Positions 38,667-48,336 are shown, numbered from the stretch's first letter. The stretch: DNA of 64,000 nucleotides from Neoaquamicrobium sediminum (GCF_013240295.1 NZ_JABETK010000002.1:806001-870000), one strand, 5' to 3'. Notes: a model not told the origin generated them from the letters alone. Program-made: numbers and translations.

Positions 38667-41269
38667 TTATTCCTCTTTCTTCGCGGACTTCTTGGCCGCA
38701 GGCTTCTTCTTCGCTGCCGGCTTCTTCGCAGCCGTCTTCTTACCAGACGCCTTTTTCGTGCCGCCGCCCTTAGCCGCGATCAACTCCAGCGCCTCCTCGA
38801 CAGTGACCGAGGTCGGTTCCTTGCCCTTGGGCAGCGTCGCGTTGACCTTGCCCCAGTTGACATAGGGGCCGTAGCGTCCGTCACGCACGGTGATCGGCCC
38901 GCCGTCGGGATGATCGCCGAGTTCCTTCAGCGCGGCCGGCGTCGCGCGGCCCTTGCCGTTGGCGAATTTCGACTTCTTCTCGGCAATGACCGTCACGGCG
39001 CGATTGAGGCCGATCGAGAACACGTCCTCGATCGATCGAGATTGGCATAGGTGCCGTCGTGCAGCACGAATGGTCCGTAGCGTCCGAGGCCCGCCGAGAT
39101 CATCTTGCCGCTCTCCGGATGCTGGCCGACGTCACGCGGCAGTGAAAGCAGCGCCAGCGCCTTTTCATGATCCATCGTGTCCGGCGTCCAGCCCTTGGGC
39201 AGGCTGGAGCGCTTGGCCTCCTTGCCTTCGCCGCGCTGGACGTAGGGGCCGAAGCGGCCGTTCTTCAATACGATCTCTTCGTTGGTGTAGGGGTCCTTGC
39301 CGAGCAGCCGGTCGCCGCCATCACCACCCTCGCCATTACCGTTGGCTGCTTCGCCCAGCTGGCGCGTGTAGCCGCATTCCGGGTAGTTGGAGCAGCCGAC
39401 GAAGGCGCCGAACTTGCCAAGCTTGAGCGACAGGTTGCCGTTGCCGCATTTCGGGCAGATGCGCGGATTGGAGCCGTCTTCGCGATCCGGGAACACCAGC
39501 GGTGCCAGTTCTTCGTTGAGCGCGTCCAGCACCTCTGTGACGCGCAGTTCCTTGATCTCGTCGACGTGACCGGAAAAGTCCTTCCAGAAGTCGCGCAACA
39601 CGTCCTTCCAGGACAGCTTGCCGTCGGAAATCTCGTCCAGCTTCTCCTCGAGTGCGGCGGTGAAGTCGTACTCCACATAGCGCTCGAAGAAGTTTTCCAG
39701 AAAAGCCGTGACCAGCCGTCCCTTGGCCTGCGGCATGAGCCGGCGCTTTTCGATGGCCACGTAGTCGCGGTCTTCGAGCGTCTTCAGCGTGGCCGCATAG
39801 GTTGAAGGCCGGCCAATGCCGAGCTCTTCCATCTTCTTGATGAGAGAAGCCTCGGAATAGCGCGGCGGCGGTTCGGTCGTGTGCTGGGTCACCGTCACCG
39901 ATTTGCGCGACAGCGTCTCGCCCGGCTTGATCTCGGGCAGGCGGCGCGCGTCCTCGTCCTCGGCGTCTTCGTCCTTCTGCTCGGTATAGGCCGCCAGGAA
40001 CCCGTCGAAGCGGATCACCGAGCCGATGGCGCGCAGATTGGCCGTGCGAGAGCCGTTCGATGCCTCGATCTCGACTGTCGTGCGCTCGATCTCGGCTGGC
40101 TGCATCTGGCTGCCCATCGCCCGCTTCCAGATGATTTCATAAAGCCGCGCCTGGTCCGGCTCGAGATATTTGCGAACCTCGGCGGGCGAGCGACGGAAGT
40201 CGGTGGGGCGTACCGCCTCGTGCGCTTCCTGGGCGTTCTTGGCCTTCGTGGAATAAATCCGCGGCTTTTCGGGCAGGTATTTCTCGCCGTATTCCGCGCC
40301 AATCATGGAACGTGCGGCGTCGATGGCCTCAGGCGCCATCTGCACGCCGTCGGTACGCATGTAGGTGATGAGACCGGTGGTTTCACCGCCGATCTCGACG
40401 CCTTCATAGAGCCGCTGCGCCACCTGCATGGTGCGCGATGCCGAGAAGCCAAGCTGCGAGGATGCAGCCTGCTGCAGGGTGGAGGTGGTGAAGGGCGGCG
40501 CCGGGTTGCGCCGGGTCGGCTTGGCCTCGACGGAAAGCGCCTTGAACGCCGCACCTTCCAGCATGGCCTTGATGTCGGCTGCCTGTTCCGCGCTCTTGAT
40601 GTCGAGCTTCTGCAGCTTCTTGCCTTCGAACGCGGTCAGGCGTGCCTCGAAGTCCTCCAGCCGGGGCGTCGCGAGCAGCGCGGCTATCTGCCAGTAGTCC
40701 TCGCGCACGAAGCGCTCGATCTCGGCCTCTCGGTCGCAGACGAGACGCAGCGCGACCGACTGGACGCGGCCGGCGGAACGTGCGCCCGGCAGCTTGCGCC
40801 ACAGGACGGGCGACAGCGTAAAACCGACGAGATAATCGAGAGCCCGGCGCGCCAGATAGGCGTCGACCAGCGGCGCGTCGATCTCGCGTGGGTTTGCCAT
40901 CGCGTCGAGCACCGATTTCTTGGTGATCGCGTTGAAGACGACGCGGCTGACCGGCTTGTCTTTCAGCGCCTTCTTTTGCCGAAGCACCTCAAGCACGTGC
41001 CAGGATATGGCCTCTCCTTCGCGATCCGGGTCGGTTGCGAGGATGAGACTGTCGGCCTCCTTCATAGCCTTGGCTATATCGCCAAGCCGCTTGGAAGAGG
41101 GGCCATCCACCTCCCACGACATCGAAAAGTCGTCGTCAGGCCGTACGGAACCGTCCTTGGCTGGGAGGTCCCGGACATGGCCGAACGAGGCCAGAACCTT
41201 GTAGTTCGAGCCGAGATATTTGTTGATTGTCTTGGCCTTTGCAGGCGATTCGACGACGACGACGTCCAT
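38667..41269 (-). CDS. topA: DNA topoisomerase I (apparent frameshift)
   Basis: ~867 residues. Toprim VVVVESPAKAKTINKYLG and DPDREGEAISWHV; active-site Tyr in GLITYMRTDGV; zinc-ribbon CPKCGNGNLSLKLG with CSNYPECGYTRQLG and further topoisomerase C-terminal repeats (YGPFVLHDGTYANLD, RYGPYVNWGKVNATLPKG). The tail is a lysine/alanine-rich segment (KKTAAKKPAAKKKPAAKKS). At 39035/39036 one base is missing; inserting it gives ANLDSIEDVFSIGLNRAVTV and the frame runs to 38667. ATG 41269. Relaxes negative supercoils. Confidence 0.92.
39029..39040. other. Frameshift point in topA at CGATCGATCGAG
   Basis: Not a homopolymer: the missing base would turn GATCG into GATTCG, that is, create a GANTC site, the methylation target of the alphaproteobacterial CcrM enzyme. 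A modified base misread during sequencing is a possible cause (inference). Confidence 0.5.
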
Positions 41270-41551
41270 GTGCTGGCGTATTTCCCCAAGGCGCAGATAG
41301 CTTCCGCGCCGCTCTAACAACTGAAAAAACAGCCCGTCACATGGCCGTGCTTTGCTGTCCGGTCAAGGCCCTTGGGGCATTTCACCAAATGGCTGGACCG
41401 AAATACAACCAGAAAATGCAACGCGACCAGTTGCAATTTTAGATAAATTGAATAGCCTCTAATTAACGCAAGGGTTGCTTTGACGAAATCATGCAACCGC
41501 GTAGCCACGGGCTGCGGCAGGCCCTGGCAAATGTGCGAAACGGGGTAGCAG

Positions 41552-41794
41552 ATGCAACAGCAACTCAACCGACGACGTACCGATAGGCTGGACTATATGC
41601 AGTCCATGCTCGGCCAGATGCGAACGATGGCGCAGGCCGAACGCTGTGACATGCTGGCCTATCTGATAGAGATGGCCTACGTGGAAGTCAGCGACATCAT
41701 CCGCGGCGATCGTCCCTTACGGGTCGGCGGCGAGCAGCGAAACCCAGCCACCGCCGTGCCTTTCGATCCTGCCCGCAAGGTCAAGTTCCAGTAG
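41552..41794 (+). CDS. Conserved small protein, unknown function
   Basis: An 80-residue protein (RLDYMQSMLGQMRTMAQAER, then DMLAYLIEMAYVEVSDIIRG) that is helical and reads as truly coding. It is the only plus-strand gene between topA and dprA, and its last 78 bases overlap the 3' end of dprA on the other strand. ATG 41552 is used; ATG 41597 is also in frame. A role is not known. Confidence 0.65.
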   Translation: MQQQLNRRRTDRLDYMQSMLGQMRTMAQAERCDMLAYLIEMAYVEVSDIIRGDRPLRVGGEQRNPATAVPFDPARKVKFQ

Positions 41795-42298
41795 GATGAG
41801 AAACACCTGCGCCGGGTGAAGCCCCGTGTGATGAATGATCTCGTCTATCGGCGTCGGCACCGGTCCAAGAGCTTCCATGAGGCGCGCACGGTCGCTGTCG
41901 TCTGGCGGGGGCGTGGAGAAGTCTGGCGGCTCCTCGAGCGGGGACACCGGCGAGATGGACGGTGATCCGGCCAGCGGCGCCAGAACGTCCAGCACGTCGC
42001 GCGCCTCGGTGACGATCGACGCGCCGTCCTTGAGCAACCCGTTGGCCCCGGCCGCGCGCGGATCGAGCGGCGAACCGGGAACGGCGAAGACGATGCGGCC
42101 CATTTCGCCCGCCAGCCTGGCGGAGATGAGCGAGCCGGATCTCAACGCGGCTTCCACCACAACCAATCCGAGACCAAGACCCGCGACCAGCCTGTTCCGT
42201 CGCGGAAAGTCGCGGGCGCGCGGCTCCCAGCCGAAGGGCATTTCCGTTATCAGCAGTCCGCGCTCGGCGGCAAGGCCGACATTTTCCGGCGGGTAGGG
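41717..42298 (-). pseudogene. dprA: dprA, C-terminal part (separated by the inserted element)
   Basis: C-terminal ~193 codons of DprA, the single-strand-DNA-binding loader of RecA in transformation. Starting at the junction: YPPENVGLAAERGLLITE, then MPFGWEPRARDFPRRNRLVAGLG (the Rossmann core), then the DprA winged-helix domain (MEALGPVPTPIDEIIHHTGL...). It has no own start. It joins in frame with the 54860-55407 part: 580 + 548 bases = 376 codons. Confidence 0.9.
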
Positions 42299-42300
42299 TT
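42290..42300. other. attL-type junction
   Basis: Left boundary of the island: chromosomal dprA sequence ...GCGGGTAG is followed by element sequence GGGTTTATT. Core GG is at 42297-42298. Only the dinucleotide (with a preceding or following G/A) is shared with the right junction, so no long direct repeat is expected. Confidence 0.75.
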
Positions 42301-42387
42301 TATTCTAATATTTATTGTAGGAAATGTGCATAACGCATGGCTCGAAAGGCATGGGCGAACGTCAATTGGAGGCGGGTGTAATTGCAC

Positions 42388-42561
42388 ATGGTGGCAGAGA
42401 TTGCGCGGTATAGGATCGCCTCAGGTTCTCTCGGGGACACCGGGGGATTCAAGCAGGGAGCTATATCGAAATACCCGGAGAGATATTTCTCCAAAAAGGT
42501 CCGCAACCCTAAATCTGGTTCGGGGCATCACCTTCCAATTTCTTTGGAGGTGAACCTATGA
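42388..42561 (+). CDS. Short hypothetical ORF at the island left end
   Basis: 57 codons from ATG 42388, Lys/Arg-rich (ISKYPERYFSKKVR, then GHHLPISLEVNL). An in-frame TAA at 42379 fixes the upstream limit. No ribosome site is obvious and no family is recognised. It may be a remnant of a larger gene cut by the IS or by an adjacent deletion. Confidence 0.25.
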   Translation: MVAEIARYRIASGSLGDTGGFKQGAISKYPERYFSKKVRNPKSGSGHHLPISLEVNL

Positions 42562-42584
42562 AATGAATGCCCGTAACGGTGGGG

Positions 42585-42610
42585 TGAACCGCCCCGGGTT
42601 TGCCGGAGGC
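42585..42610. repeat. IS3 inverted repeat, left
   Basis: 26-bp terminal repeat, complementary with two mismatches to 43880-43905. Confidence 0.88.
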
Positions 42611-42623
42611 CGTTTCTTTTGAG

Positions 42624-43529
42624 TCACGCGGCCATGGCTGGTTCTTCCAGCATGGCGTAGTAGCGTTCCTCGGCTTCCGCCGGCGGGATGTTGCCGATGG
42701 GCTCCAGCAGCCGGCGATTGTTGAACCAGTCGACCCAGGTCAGCGTGGCGAACTCTACGGCCTCGAAGCTACGCCATGGCCCGCGCCGATGAATGACCTC
42801 GGCCTTGTAGAGGCCGTTGATCGTCTCGGCGAGAGCATTGTCGTAGGAATCGCCCACACTGCCGACGGAGGGTTCGATGCCGGCTTCGGCCAGTCGCTCG
42901 GTGTAGCGGATGCTGACATATTGAGACCCCCTGTCGGAATGGTGCACCAGGCCGCCGCGGTGGATGGGCCGCCGTTCGTGCAGGGCCTGTTCGAGAGCAT
43001 CGAGGACAAAGCCCGCATGGGCGGTCCTGCTCACCCGCCAGCCGACGATGCGGCGGGCATAGGCATCGATGACGAAGGCCACGTAAACGAAGCCGGACCA
43101 GGTGCTGACGTAGGTGAAGTCCGACAGCCACAGCCTGTTCGGCGCGGGGGCATGGAAGACCCGGTTCACATGGTCGAGCGGGCACGGGGCGGCCTTGTCC
43201 TGCACCGTGGTGCGGATCGGCTTGCCGCGGATGACGCCCTGAAGGCCGAGGTCGGCCATCAGCCGCTCGACCGTGCAGCGCGCGACGGCGAAGCCTTCAC
43301 GCAGCATCTGCCGCCAGACCTTGCGCGCGCCATAGACCTCGAAGTTCTCGGCGAAGACGCGCTCGATCTCAGGCCTCAGGACACCGTCCCGCTTCGCCCG
43401 CGCCGACAGCTTCTCCGGATCGACGCGCTTGGCGACGTGGTCGTGGTAGGTCGACGGGGCGATCGGCAGAACCTTGCAGATCGGCTCGACCCCATGGACC
43501 CCGCGGTGATCGTCTATGAACCCGATCAT
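42624..43529 (-). CDS. IS3-family transposase OrfB (DDE integrase)
   Basis: 301 residues. The rve integrase core has the DDE triad in [25 protein letters not shown] and [11 protein letters not shown]. The HTH_21 region precedes it ([20 protein letters not shown]). Catalyses IS excision and insertion as a fusion or partner of OrfA. The ATG at 43529 overlaps the orfA TGA by ATGA, so translation is coupled; a -1 frameshift fusion is also typical of this family. Confidence 0.95.
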   Translation of the reverse strand: MIGFIDDHRGVHGVEPICKVLPIAPSTYHDHVAKRVDPEKLSARAKRDGVLRPEIERVFAENFEVYGARKVWRQMLREGFAVARCTVERLMADLGLQGVIRGKPIRTTVQDKAAPCPLDHVNRVFHAPAPNRLWLSDFTYVSTWSGFVYVAFVIDAYARRIVGWRVSRTAHAGFVLDALEQALHERRPIHRGGLVHHSDRGSQYVSIRYTERLAEAGIEPSVGSVGDSYDNALAETINGLYKAEVIHRRGPWRSFEAVEFATLTWVDWFNNRRLLEPIGNIPPAEAEERYYAMLEEPAMAA

Positions 43530-43852
43530 CGTTTGAACGGGCGGTCGAGCTCCGCCTGGGCAAAATAAGCGGAAGCCTTGCGCAGGATCTCGTTGGCCTG
43601 CCGAAGCTCCCGGTTCTCCCTCTCTAGCGCCTTCAGCTTTGCCGCCATGTCCGTCGGCACACCGGCGCGCTTGCCGGCGTCTACCTCGGACTTCTTCACC
43701 CACTCGTTCAGCGTCTGGCCCGTGCAGCCGATCTTGGACGCGATCGACATGACCGCAGCCCACCGGGAGGGATGTTCATGTTCGTGATCCAGCACCAGCC
43801 GCACGGCTCGCTGGCGCACTTCCGGGGAAAACTTGTTCGTCGTCTTGCTCAT
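43526..43852 (-). CDS. IS3-family transposase OrfA
   Basis: 108 residues: an HTH_Tnp_1 domain ([20 protein letters not shown], then [20 protein letters not shown]) followed by a leucine-zipper-like tail ([20 protein letters not shown]) for dimerisation. Binds the inverted repeats. Intact. Confidence 0.95.
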   Translation of the reverse strand: MSKTTNKFSPEVRQRAVRLVLDHEHEHPSRWAAVMSIASKIGCTGQTLNEWVKKSEVDAGKRAGVPTDMAAKLKALERENRELRQANEILRKASAYFAQAELDRPFKR

Positions 43853-43879
43853 GATGGCTCCACCTTCTCAGGAGTTGGA

Positions 43880-43905
43880 GCCTCCGGCAAACCCGGAGCG
43901 GTTCA
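43880..43905. repeat. IS3 inverted repeat, right
   Basis: 26-bp terminal repeat, partner of 42585-42610. It lies upstream of orfA and would carry the transposase promoter. Confidence 0.88.
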
Positions 43906-44120
43906 AACCCAAACAAATCCTTGAATATTAGTAGCGGATGTTCTTTCGCAACTGCAGCCTTGAGAAAAAGTTCACCTGCGTGAGCGGTGTTCAGGACGCA
44001 TATGAAATCCCAATGCTCGTTTCCCGGATCAGCAAAGGTCGAATGCATATTCGCCTGCGCTAGGGCGCCTTTTGCCAAATCAAGAATTCGATGAGGAATT
44101 TCTTTCAGCAATTCGTTCAT
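43906..44120 (-). pseudogene. N-terminal remnant of an unknown gene cut by the IS
   Basis: ~70 codons from ATG 44120 ([20 protein letters not shown], then [30 protein letters not shown]) and then the reading frame enters the IS end. The [11 protein letters not shown]6-HPLLIF pattern recalls helical HEPN-like proteins found in defence islands, but this is only a resemblance. The distal part is not found on the other side of the IS, which suggests a deletion next to it. Confidence 0.55.
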
Positions 44121-45040
44121 GATTCAATCTTTGCGAGGCGCTTCATCAGGCATTTTTTGCTTCCTCTAAACGAGTATTTTGAACTCGAGGTTACCATGGG
44201 AGGTATGATCTGGATCATTTGACTCGACGTTAAGAGGATGGCAGCAGGAAGCGCTGGAATGACGTGAAATGGCTGCTTTTGGAAGCCACGAGTTATCCGT
44301 TTATAGCGGTAACGGGATCAGTACCCAATTGGCGGCATTCGCCTCGCCCCCGAAATCGGATTTAGGTCCTCGTATGTGTCGACGAGCTGACCGCCGTGGG
44401 TAGCGCGATGCAGAATGGGCGGATCAGGTCGAACTTGCGTCCGCGGCAGATGTCTTGAGCAAGGGCGATCTGATGCGGCTATTTCCTGTCAATCGTGGCG
44501 GGAGATGGTATCGAACTGCTGCGCTTGGTCATGGCGCATCCCTGTGGTGCCAGCCGCGCGAATAGCCGACAGATACAGCCGTTAGCGTCAATTCGTATTC
44601 ACGCAGGAGATCGACATAGGCGGCGAACACTGTGGGCAACGCCTCGCGCTCACTACCGCGCTTCTCCACCAACTCTGAAATCAAAGCTTCGCCGCTCTGC
44701 GGCAGCGTCTGCTCCGTAGCCATGAAGTCGTGTCCTTCTGCAATTCCCGGACCCGATGAAACATCCGACTGCGTGAGCCGTCAAGGCATTTGTTCCTATT
44801 TTGCTCCAATGTCGGAGCAGCAGCGACCGAGACGGGGGTGCGGCCCGACATGCTGAGTGAATCCGCTCAGAACGGCTCACTGGTCAAGGCGCGCTGTTCA
44901 CCGGTGCGCTGGTATTAACTTAGCGCCGTCATCAGCTTAGTGGGCATATCCAAGCGGCACGCGGCGGGGGCGCTGGCGAGGGTAATAGATGACTTGTCCG
45001 CCCGCAAAATATTATTCAGATTAGGTAACGGGGGGGAGCT
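44121..45040. other. Low-density region upstream of the TPR gene
   Basis: 920 bp with one plausible small minus-strand gene (44529-44723). Fragments such as QIALAQDICRGRKFD near 44400-44470 on the minus strand read as decayed coding sequence without an intact frame. Just before the TPR gene there is an A/T-rich stretch (AAAATATTATTCAGATTAGG at ~45006), a likely promoter, and GGGGGGGAG, a strong ribosome site. Confidence 0.5.
44529..44723 (-). CDS. Small hypothetical protein
   Basis: 64 codons: EQTLPQSGEALISELVEKRG, then ALPTVFAAYVDLLREYELTL. Amphipathic helix pattern, plausible codon use. No family recognised. A plus-strand frame over the same bases is Arg/Ser-rich and looks like its shadow. 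Confidence 0.4.
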   Translation of the reverse strand: MATEQTLPQSGEALISELVEKRGSEREALPTVFAAYVDLLREYELTLTAVSVGYSRGWHHRDAP

Positions 45041-47230
45041 ATGAAAATTTCTAGTTGTGCTGACAAGATAGTTGGGATGGTCGGGGCCGTCGCATGGGCA
45101 GCTCTCGCAACTGCGGCTGAGGGACCTGCGCTGGCCGTCGTTGCTGAACCAGCATCAGGGGCATTCATTCTCGCGTCGCAGCTCGGCGTACAACTTCAAT
45201 CGAGCCGAAACGATGAGTGCGCTGCTGCGCTGCATCGCCTTGTAAAGCAAGCTGAACGGTCAATCCAACGGCAAATTGAAAACGCTGAATTCTCGGAGGC
45301 TGTCAGGCAAGTATTCCAAGATTTCAACGACACTTTTCCCCAGATTCGCCCATCGATCGGCGAACTTGTTGAACAGTGGCGTTTAGATCCAAAATCCATT
45401 GCTACTGGGATGATGAAAAAATTCTCACTGTATAGCGATGTGTATTCAACGAACCATGTCGCAAGGCAGGCAATCAATTCGGTTTTTGAAAGAGCAGTTT
45501 CTTCCTTCAAAGACGATCCAAATCTCTATCAAAAACTTGAGCCGTCGATCGCGAGGACGACACTGTCAGATTTAGGCTGGCTTCGCAGCGTCGTTGCCCA
45601 AATTCAAATCGAACAGCATCGACAGGGGCGTCAAACTGAGCAAATATTGCATCTACTTCACACGAAATTAGGTTTGAGTGAATGCGACGAATCCCCTGGC
45701 GCTGACTTAGAGCGAGTGGCTGACGCACTGCACTCGACCCCGACTGACTTAGTCGCGATTCTGTGGGAAGTCGCCCAGCGTGGTATCAGCGCGACCCAAA
45801 TGGTCGAGGCTGTAACTGACGCAAGTAACCAACTAAAGCATTCCCGTGCTGAGTTGCGGGAGTTGAGTCGCCTCGCAATAGAGATCCCCGAAATCGAGTC
45901 ACACATCGCCACCGCAAGAGCGGCGTTGGAAAACCGGCACCAGATCGACCTTGCCGCAGCGCAACGTGCCGTCCAGGCCGCCAAAGCAGAGTACGGGCAA
46001 GCGATATTGCGACGTCGACGCGCCGAGGCGGTGAATATGGCCCGCCTTAGTGAGGTTGAAGCGTCAATGGCCATGACCCGATCGGATTTTCTCAGCGCAG
46101 CGAGCTTGTTTGGCGAAGCGGCAGCGGCATTGCCCGAAACGGACGTTGCCATGATCTCCGATCAATACTTCAAGCAAGGTGAGGCTCTTTACCAACATGG
46201 CGCACGATTCGGTGTCTTGAAAAGTTATAAGCGCGCCGTCGACGCGTATACGAAGGCGCTCCACGTCTCCAAGGGCGATAGCATCCACGACTGGCCAATG
46301 ACAAAGAACAACGTGGGCAACACTCTATCCAGGCTCGGTGAGCGCGAAGGTGGCGCAGCAGGTCGACAGAACCTCAAGCTTGCCGTCGATGCCTATTGTG
46401 ACGCGCTCAAACTGTATACCAAGCAAACCATGCCGCATGAATGGGCGATGGTACAGAACAACCTCGGCAATGCCTATTCAAAACTCAGCGACCTCCAAGG
46501 GGGAGCGGTGCGACGCAAGAGCCTCGAATTGGCCGTAAGCGCTTACAAGCAGGCACTCACCGTCAATCGGAAAAAAACAAGACCGGGACAATGGGCGTCG
46601 GTCAAAAGCAACCTCGGCAACGCCTTTGTAAGACTCGGGAAGCGCAAAGGTAGGGAAGGACAGCAGAACCTAGAACTAGCGATCAGGGCTTATAGAGCCG
46701 CACTTGGCGTCGAAAGCACCGCTACGGTCTGGGCGATGATCAAGAACAATCTCGGCAACACTTACAAAAGGCTGGCGCAGCTCGACCGTAGCAAGGCCGG
46801 ATTAAAAAAACTTGACCGCGCTATTGAGGCTTACACTGACGCTCTCGACGTGTACAATTACGAGGCGACGCCCGCCGATTGGGCGATGACCAAGAACAAT
46901 CTCGGTACGGCTCTAGCCATGCTCGGCGAGCGCGGAGGGCTTAATGCAGAGGGGCACCTTAATTTGGCGGTTGAGGCCTTCAACGAGGCGCTCACCATCT
47001 ACACCGAAGAGGACAGTGCCACCGATTGGGCGATGGTCAAGGCCAATCTTGGAAAGACATTTTACAGGCTTGGTACGCACTACGCCCCGAGGCACGAGAA
47101 CCTGAAATTGGCCGTCAGTGCCTTCAGCGACGCGCTGACCGTCTACACTAAACAGAAAATGCCGGCCGATTGGGCGACGACGGATCGTCAACTGAGGAAG
47201 GCTTTGAAGGAACTTGAAGACCACAAATAG
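45041..47230 (+). CDS. Tetratricopeptide-repeat protein, island cargo
   Basis: 729 residues, the largest gene in the island and of lower GC than the host genes. Residues 1-60 include a hydrophobic segment (IVGMVGAVAWAALATAAEGP); ~60-200 is a helical domain not recognised; ~270-370 is coiled coil (LRELSRLAIEIPEIESHIAT); ~395-729 holds seven 47-50-residue TPR units with the signature DWAMTKNNLG and A(V/I)-AY-AL. This repeat type is common in multidomain signalling and NTPase-type defence proteins, but no enzymatic domain is seen. It could be an adaptor or sensor in phage defence (inference). Confidence 0.75.
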   Translation: MKISSCADKIVGMVGAVAWAALATAAEGPALAVVAEPASGAFILASQLGVQLQSSRNDECAAALHRLVKQAERSIQRQIENAEFSEAVRQVFQDFNDTFPQIRPSIGELVEQWRLDPKSIATGMMKKFSLYSDVYSTNHVARQAINSVFERAVSSFKDDPNLYQKLEPSIARTTLSDLGWLRSVVAQIQIEQHRQGRQTEQILHLLHTKLGLSECDESPGADLERVADALHSTPTDLVAILWEVAQRGISATQMVEAVTDASNQLKHSRAELRELSRLAIEIPEIESHIATARAALENRHQIDLAAAQRAVQAAKAEYGQAILRRRRAEAVNMARLSEVEASMAMTRSDFLSAASLFGEAAAALPETDVAMISDQYFKQGEALYQHGARFGVLKSYKRAVDAYTKALHVSKGDSIHDWPMTKNNVGNTLSRLGEREGGAAGRQNLKLAVDAYCDALKLYTKQTMPHEWAMVQNNLGNAYSKLSDLQGGAVRRKSLELAVSAYKQALTVNRKKTRPGQWASVKSNLGNAFVRLGKRKGREGQQNLELAIRAYRAALGVESTATVWAMIKNNLGNTYKRLAQLDRSKAGLKKLDRAIEAYTDALDVYNYEATPADWAMTKNNLGTALAMLGERGGLNAEGHLNLAVEAFNEALTIYTEEDSATDWAMVKANLGKTFYRLGTHYAPRHENLKLAVSAFSDALTVYTKQKMPADWATTDRQLRKALKELEDHK

Positions 47231-47560
47231 GCTATTGCCGGTCGAGACCTTCTCCTCCCCGACGATGTACCCGCCGTCCTTGCGGAGGCCGGAAGGACCA
47301 CTCGGGTGACCCAGTCCTAGCGCCTACGGCGCGTTGAAAGGCCTTCGCCTCGGGCTTGTCGCTGCGCATGATGAGCTTGTAGAGACCGCTCTCGGAAATG
47401 CTCTTGAAACTCTGGTGACCCCCACGGGTCTGAATTTTTAAGACCCCCTACCTCATCTGGTTTCAACTGGCCCAACTGGTACGACCGCGAGCCCCTCGGA
47501 TAGTCGAGCGCGTTGAAAACGTCCGACGCCACGAACCACGGGTCCCCGTCGATCATCACG
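47228..47560 (-). pseudogene. BRO-N/antirepressor-like gene, decayed
   Basis: Segments of a BRO-N domain appear in three frames: MIDGDPWFVASDVFNALDYP; SISESGLYKLIMRSDKPEAK; WVTRVVLPA then RKDGGYIVGEEKVSTGN. At least three indels separate them, and no start remains because an in-frame TGA sits 36 bases upstream of the first ATG. In phages such proteins antagonise the repressor. Unlike the single-indel genes of the chromosome, this one is a true pseudogene. Confidence 0.8.
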
Positions 47561-47589
47561 ACACGGATGCTGGCTGCGCTCCGCGCCTG

Positions 47590-48051
47590 TCAGCGTTGTT
47601 CTTCGGAAACGTTCCCGCCAAACCCGCGTAGGGAGAACCGGTACACCAAGAACGCAACGTAGCCGATTGGGACCATGGTCCATGGGCTGGTGAGGAACAA
47701 ATATAGAAGCTCGCGCCAGCCCTTCGACGGAACCTTGTATTGCTCAAAACCGAGCGCATCACCGCATTCAATCTCGCCGCGATAGAATTGGGACAGGACA
47801 ACCTCTAACGGTTCGCCGCCTTTCGATTCCCACCTCCTCAATTCTGCAGTCGCGATGGGTCCGTCAGAATCGCACTCAAGGTATACAAGCGTGTCTGACG
47901 TACGATACTGGTCCGCGACAAAATTATGAGCAATCAAGATCGATGCGTATAACAACCCACCTGCTGAAACCGCAGCTATCACAAAAGAAATAAATTTAAT
48001 GACACCAGAAGTCGGCACCTGATCGGCGTCTGACGAATCTGTTCCGCTCAT
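47590..48051 (-). CDS. Two-helix membrane protein, unknown
   Basis: 153 residues from ATG 48051, with GGGGGA at the right distance. Topology: short N-terminus, helix 1 (VIKFISFVIAAVSAGGLLYA), a ~70-residue loop with two Cys (LECDSDG and GEIECGDA), helix 2 (FLTSPWTMVPIGYVAFLVYR), short tail. No family recognised. It is transcribed toward the antirepressor remnant. It may be a small membrane effector, but that is a guess. Confidence 0.6.
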   Translation of the reverse strand: MSGTDSSDADQVPTSGVIKFISFVIAAVSAGGLLYASILIAHNFVADQYRTSDTLVYLECDSDGPIATAELRRWESKGGEPLEVVLSQFYRGEIECGDALGFEQYKVPSKGWRELLYLFLTSPWTMVPIGYVAFLVYRFSLRGFGGNVSEEQR

Positions 48052-48186
48052 TGTTCCCCCAATCCTCTCCACTAGCGTAGAGTCTTCAAAAATAATGTTA
48101 TTTTTCGTTGGGGCAATGTGAAATATGGGTGTCGGCAATTCCGCCACGCCGCTCCCAGCGGCTACATGCAGCGAGAGGAAGTCGAC

Positions 48187-48336
48187 ATGCAACAATTCAA
48201 GATCGTATTCTACAATGAGCGCTGTGAGACCATCGGGGAGGCCTTGACGGCCCAAGAGTCTCATTGGGACGCTTGTGCCTATGGCTGGGACCATGCACCT
48301 CAAGGCACCGATGATTTCCAAGTGACTGCCGTCTGA
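48187..48336 (+). CDS. Small hypothetical protein
   Basis: 49 codons from ATG 48187, which is preceded by GAGAGGAAG; ATG 48166 is also possible. Reads FKIVFYNERCETIGEALTAQ then ACAYGWDHAPQGTDDFQVTAV, a strand-helix-strand pattern. Divergent from the membrane-protein gene. Unknown. Confidence 0.45.
   Translation: MQQFKIVFYNERCETIGEALTAQESHWDACAYGWDHAPQGTDDFQVTAV

Larger units (their letters stand above)
42585..43905 (-). mobile_element. IS3-family insertion sequence
   Basis: About 1.32 kb, with two overlapping transposase genes and terminal inverted repeats of ~26 bp (TGAACCGC at 42585 and its complement ending GCGGTTCA at 43905, core CCGGGTTTGCCGGAGG on both sides, with two mismatches). The flanks (..GGGG and AACCC..) do not form a clear target duplication. 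Confidence 0.9.

Noticed and set aside
39881..41317. A 478-codon plus-strand frame opposite topA
   Set aside because: Shadow of the topoisomerase coding strand; His/Arg-rich, no motifs.
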